This document shows positions 60,733 through 64,000 of a DNA stretch of 64,000 bases, piece after piece; within the stretch, counting starts at the first letter, position 1, and each line of letters opens with the position of its first letter. The notes below the pieces were generated by a model. That model worked only from the letters and a program-made list of their open reading frames with translations, was not told the origin of the DNA and ran no database searches. The DNA comes from Burkholderia lata (GTDB lineage Bacteria > Pseudomonadota > Gammaproteobacteria > Burkholderiales > Burkholderiaceae), in assembly GCF_000012945.1 (NCBI RefSeq), contig NC_007511.1, positions 2,294,001-2,358,000 on the forward strand, read 5' to 3'. Both the position numbers and the translations under genes were made by a program.

Positions 60733-62115
60733 TCAGTACACGAAGCCCGCAGCGCCGACGAGGCGCGGCGTATCGCCCGACAGCAGGTCGAGCCCCAGGT
60801 TGTGCTGCACCGCGAACTCGAGGTCGCTGCTCGGCCGCGCGACGGTGTCGATCGCCTGCTCGAGCTGGCCGGGCCCGGTCGGCTGCACGATGTACGGCGT
60901 GACGATCACGACCACCTCGGTCTTGTTGTCCTGGAAGTTCTTCGACGAAAACAGCCGGCCGATGATCGGCAGCCGGCCGAGCCCCGGAATCTGCGACACG
61001 GTGTCGGCCGTCTGGCTCTGCAGCAGCCCGCCGATCGCGAAGCTCTGCCCGCTCGACAGCTCGACCGTCGTGTCGACGCGCCGCACCGTGAGCCCCGGCA
61101 CCTTCACGCCGCCGGTCGTCACGCTGTTGTTCGTATCGATCTCGCTCACTTCCGGCCGCACCTTCAGGCTGATGCGGTTGTCGGCGAGCACGGTCGGCGT
61201 GAAGTCGAGCGACACGCCGAACGGCTTGAACTCGACCGTGATCGCGCCGGTCGACGAACCGGCCTGCGCGACGGGAATCGGAATCTCGCCTCCCGCGAGG
61301 AAGCTCGCGGTCTCGCCGGACATCGCGGTGAGGTTCGGTTCGGCGAGCATCGTGATCAGGCCTTCCTGGTCGAGCGCGTCGAGCACGACGTCGATCGACC
61401 AGCGCCCCGCGCGGAATCCGCCGAGCACCGAGAAGGCGCCCGTCGGCGACAGGTTGAACAGGCCGTTCGTCGGATCGAACAGCGTGCGCCCGTTGAACAG
61501 CCCGCCGACGAAGTTGCCGGCGCCGCCGAGCGAACTCCAGTTGATGCCGAGCTGCTGCGTGATGTTGCGGCTCACCTCGGTCACCCGCACGCGCAGGTTC
61601 ACCTGGATCGGGCGCGACAGCGTGAGCCGGTTCACGATCTTTTCCTTGTCGTGCAGGTACGGCGTGAGCGACTGCATCACCGCGTCGGCATCGGCCGCGC
61701 TCGGCACCTTGCCCGACACCATCAGCGAACCCGGCGCACCGGACACCGACAGCTTCAGCTGCGGAAAGCGGCTGTCGAGCACGCCCTGCAGCGACGCCGT
61801 GTCGACCTGCACGATCACCGTCTTGCGCAGGATCGGGCGATGGTTCGCGCCGAGCGCAATCAGCGTGGTCGTGCCCGCCTTCTTGCCGAACACGAACACG
61901 GTGCGCGGCGACGGCACCTGGATGTCCGCGATGGCCGGATCGGCGACGAACATCGCGGTCGCGGGCTCGGGCAGCGACAGCAGTTCCCCCTTGCCGGTCG
62001 CGATCGACAGCGCCGCGCCCGCGTCCGGCGCGCGTGCGCCCTGCGCGAACGCGCTCCCGGACGCAACGATGCAGGCCAGGCACCAGCAAGCGATCCAACG
62101 AACCATGCGCACCAT
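60733..62115 (-). CDS. rcpA: RcpA/CpaC outer-membrane secretin
   Basis: About 460 residues. Signal peptide (MVRMVRWIACWCLACIVASG), N-domain (VADPAIADIQVPSPRTVFVFG), BON-like segment, and the secretin domain (GINWSSLGGAG; DALDQEGLITMLAEPNLTAMSGE in parts; IPGLGRLPIIGRLFSS). It forms the outer-membrane channel of the Flp pilus. ATG 62115 with GGGAA upstream; TTG 62130 rejected. Confidence 0.93.
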   Translation of the reverse strand: MVRMVRWIACWCLACIVASGSAFAQGARAPDAGAALSIATGKGELLSLPEPATAMFVADPAIADIQVPSPRTVFVFGKKAGTTTLIALGANHRPILRKTVIVQVDTASLQGVLDSRFPQLKLSVSGAPGSLMVSGKVPSAADADAVMQSLTPYLHDKEKIVNRLTLSRPIQVNLRVRVTEVSRNITQQLGINWSSLGGAGNFVGGLFNGRTLFDPTNGLFNLSPTGAFSVLGGFRAGRWSIDVVLDALDQEGLITMLAEPNLTAMSGETASFLAGGEIPIPVAQAGSSTGAITVEFKPFGVSLDFTPTVLADNRISLKVRPEVSEIDTNNSVTTGGVKVPGLTVRRVDTTVELSSGQSFAIGGLLQSQTADTVSQIPGLGRLPIIGRLFSSKNFQDNKTEVVVIVTPYIVQPTGPGQLEQAIDTVARPSSDLEFAVQHNLGLDLLSGDTPRLVGAAGFVY

Positions 62116-62169
62116 GCGTGTTCCCGTCAAATGCCGGCCGCCGGGCGGCCGGCCCGAATCGTCAATCCG

Positions 62170-63198
62170 TCATTGCGCCGCCACCGCCGGCGGCTGCGCA
62201 GTCGCCTCCGCCGCGACATTGGCGCCGGCCGTCGTCGCGGGCGTCGCGGGCATCGCCGGCCAGGTCGGCAACCCGGACGGCAGCGGCGGCAGGCCCGGCG
62301 TGCCGGTGCCGCCGCCACGCGATCCGTCGTCGACCGACGAACCGCGATAGATCACGACCGCGTTGCTCCGCCACGCCGGCCGCGCGCCCGACTCCGGCCC
62401 GGCGGACGGCTCGCGTGCGGCCTCGCGGGCCGCGCGCGACACGTCGCCGGCCCACACGGGCTGCGTATCGGGCTCCTGTTCGTCGCCGCCTGCCGGCTGC
62501 CGCCGGTCGCTCGTCGCGAAACTGCGCAGCGCGAGCGACAGCGAGCCGAGGCGGGTCGCCACCAGCACGACCTGCGCGGTGCGCGGCGCGACCTCGAGCG
62601 TGACCGTGCGTGCGCGCGCCGTCGCATCCGGTGCGCTCGCGGGCGCCTTCGCGCGCTGGAATTCGGAGCCGACCGCGAGCACGCGCGCGCGCCGCACCAC
62701 CGTCTCGGCTTCGAACGTGCCGGGCGACGTCGCCGAGCCGCCGATCTGCTGCGTCAGCAACACGTCGACGAAGTCGCCCGGCTGGATCAGCCCCGCGTTG
62801 CCCGACACGTCGTCGACCGGCACCGAGATCGCGCGCATGCCCGGCTGCAGCGCGGCCGCAAGAAAATCCGGTGCCCCGGCCGGTATCACGTTCTCGACGC
62901 GAATCGGTGCGCCCGCACCGACGTGGTTGCGCAGCAGCGCGCCCTTCAGGTCCGCGCCCGGCTGCGACTCGACGAATGCGCCAGCCGGCACCTGTGCGCG
63001 CGGCATGCGCTTCCACGCCAGATCGTTGTCGCGCAGCAGCAGCCCTTCCGGCAGATCGGCGGCTGCGACCCGCACGCGCGCCTGATCCGTTTCGGTGGCC
63101 ACCGACGGCGTCGACGCGGCGACGTACAGTTCGCGCAGGATGAACGCACCGATGCCGGCGGCAACGACGAGCACGGCCAGTCTCAGCGGTTTGGGCAT
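62170..63198 (-). CDS. cpaB: CpaB/RcpC pilus assembly protein
   Basis: 342 residues. One N-terminal helix (RLAVLVVAAGIGAFILREL), an SAF domain (VRVAAADLPEGLLLRDNDLAWK), and the CpaB/RcpC region (RAISVPVDDVSGNAGLIQPGDFVDVLLT in parts). The C-terminal 100 residues are Pro/Gly/Ala-rich and variable. It is periplasmic, thought to work with the secretin. ATG 63198 with GGGGGACG upstream. Confidence 0.9.
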   Translation of the reverse strand: MPKPLRLAVLVVAAGIGAFILRELYVAASTPSVATETDQARVRVAAADLPEGLLLRDNDLAWKRMPRAQVPAGAFVESQPGADLKGALLRNHVGAGAPIRVENVIPAGAPDFLAAALQPGMRAISVPVDDVSGNAGLIQPGDFVDVLLTQQIGGSATSPGTFEAETVVRRARVLAVGSEFQRAKAPASAPDATARARTVTLEVAPRTAQVVLVATRLGSLSLALRSFATSDRRQPAGGDEQEPDTQPVWAGDVSRAAREAAREPSAGPESGARPAWRSNAVVIYRGSSVDDGSRGGGTGTPGLPPLPSGLPTWPAMPATPATTAGANVAAEATAQPPAVAAQ

Positions 63199-63218
63199 GG
63201 CGGCGTGCGTCCCCCCGG

Positions 63219-63692
63219 CTAGGTAAGCGAAACCGTGTGTGGAAACGACGCCCAGACGGCCAGCGTGCCGCCGAGCGCGAGCGCAACGCCGTACGGCACG
63301 CCGCGCGTGGCGACCGCGCGAACCGGGGCGGCGCGCCGCGGCCGCGACGCCAGCAATGCGACGCCGCACAGAACACCGCCCGCGCCGACGCCCGTCAGCA
63401 CCGGAAACGCCAGTGCCGGGCCGGCCCACAGGAATACCGCCGCCGCCAGCTTGACGTCGCCTCCGCCGATCCAGCCCGCGTGGCGCATGCCGCCGAACAG
63501 CAGCAGCATCGCCGCACCGGTCGCGACATGGCCGGCCAGCGGCGCGAACCCGTCGCGGGCGAGCGCCGCCGCGACGAAATACAGCGCCGCGAACGCCAGC
63601 ACCCCGCGATTGGACAAGCGCCGGTCGCGCAGATCCTGCGCGGCGAGCGAGGCCAGCAAGACCGTGGCCACCGACTGCACGAGCGTGAGCAT
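63219..63692 (-). CDS. tadV: TadV/CpaA prepilin peptidase
   Basis: About 157 residues with six helices, an A24 aspartic peptidase. Catalytic aspartates are in DLRDRRLSNRG (first) and GGGDVKLAAAVF (GxGD, second). It cleaves and methylates the Flp and TadE leaders. ATG 63692; GTG 63713 upstream is in frame, and neither has a strong ribosome site. Confidence 0.88.
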   Translation of the reverse strand: MLTLVQSVATVLLASLAAQDLRDRRLSNRGVLAFAALYFVAAALARDGFAPLAGHVATGAAMLLLFGGMRHAGWIGGGDVKLAAAVFLWAGPALAFPVLTGVGAGGVLCGVALLASRPRRAAPVRAVATRGVPYGVALALGGTLAVWASFPHTVSLT

Positions 63693-63780
63693 GGGAGAGC
63701 CGTCCGTCGACACGCCCCGGCCGGATACGTTCTACCGCTGCGGATCCCGGTGTTCGTCGGTGGCGCGCGGGTTCAGGGGA

Positions 63781-63963
63781 TCAGATCAGGCTCGTCACCT
63801 TGTTGATCAGCGTCGTGAACACGCTCGGCAAGCCGCCGCTGGTGCTGCTGAGGATCACGCCGACCGCCGCCAGCGCGACCACGACGATACCGGCCAGCAC
63901 GGCGTATTCGAGCGAGCTGACGCCACGTTCGTCACGCAGCAGGGACTTGACGTATTGCAGCAT
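63781..63963 (-). CDS. flp: Flp/Fap pilin
   Basis: A 60-residue prepilin. The leader MLQYVKSLLRDERG is cleaved before VSSLEYAVLAGIVVVALA, with the Flp motif GxxxxEY and the conserved hydrophobic helix. Short C-terminal region after the helix, typical of Flp. ATG 63963 has GGAGG 7 nt upstream. First gene of the operon seen; promoter probably just beyond the right edge. It is the major subunit of the adhesive type IVb pilus. Confidence 0.95.
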   Translation of the reverse strand: MLQYVKSLLRDERGVSSLEYAVLAGIVVVALAAVGVILSSTSGGLPSVFTTLINKVTSLI

Positions 63964-64000
63964 GGCAACCTCCGTGTAACGGGGTCGATGACCGACCATT

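Noticed and set aside
60340..63222. 960-codon plus-strand open frame antisense to rcpA and cpaB
   Set aside because: Arginine/histidine-rich composition and no domain; the minus-strand genes are certain.

Overview
The window is GC-rich (roughly two-thirds G+C), densely coded DNA with no rRNA, tRNA, CRISPR or insertion sequence that I can see. Strong third-position G/C bias, many LysR, IclR and AraC regulators facing catabolic or transport genes, a Wsp-type c-di-GMP pair, and a complete Flp/Tad pilus locus all point to a Burkholderia-like betaproteobacterium, probably a secondary chromosome. Organism assignment is inference from content and style, not from a marker gene.

Layout. 1-9.8 kb: the 5' part of a molybdopterin oxidoreductase (runs off the left edge), a GABA-type permease with a putrescine-oxidase-like FAD enzyme, and a GMC oxidoreductase/MFS pair facing an IclR regulator. 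9.6-15.1 kb: an octanucleotide tandem repeat, a small unknown gene, a divergent azoreductase/ArsR-SRPBCC cassette with a very clear double operator, and a DUF969-DUF979-DUF2891 operon. A decayed 3' fragment of a DUF2891 gene lies on the far side of the azoreductase cassette. 15.1-20.8 kb: three small unknown genes, then a c-di-GMP island with a WspF methylesterase, a WspR diguanylate cyclase (I-site arginine replaced by glutamine) and a convergent GAF-PAS-GGDEF-EAL protein. 21.1-25.3 kb: LysR, Tat-exported sulfatase, AraC. 25.2-30.3 kb: a tightly coupled four-gene operon for envelope proteins of unknown role (anchored periplasmic protein, LVIVD-repeat lipoprotein, phospholipase C-like protein, polytopic membrane protein). 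This is the best candidate here for an undescribed system.

30.7-33.8 kb: haloacid dehalogenase and three poorly known genes. 34-38.9 kb: LysR, MFS, mmsA, mmsB (valine-type branched degradation). 39-41.7 kb: small lipoproteins and unknowns. 42-45.5 kb: NCS1 permease, an Asp/Glu-racemase-superfamily enzyme lacking the N-lobe cysteine, and LysR. 45.6-50.8 kb: AEC and DHA2 transporters, LysR, an orphan sulfonate-type binding protein, and a DUF2591 phage-type gene.

51.1-53.5 kb: two membrane glycosyltransferases convergent with the Tad locus. 53.4-63.96 kb (minus strand): flp, tadV, cpaB, rcpA, a CpaD-like lipoprotein, tadZ, tadA, tadB, tadC, tadD, tadE, tadG, most with 4-8 nt overlaps, i.e. one operon building a type IVb adhesive pilus. 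The c-di-GMP genes and the pilus fit a surface-attachment theme, but nothing in the sequence links them directly.
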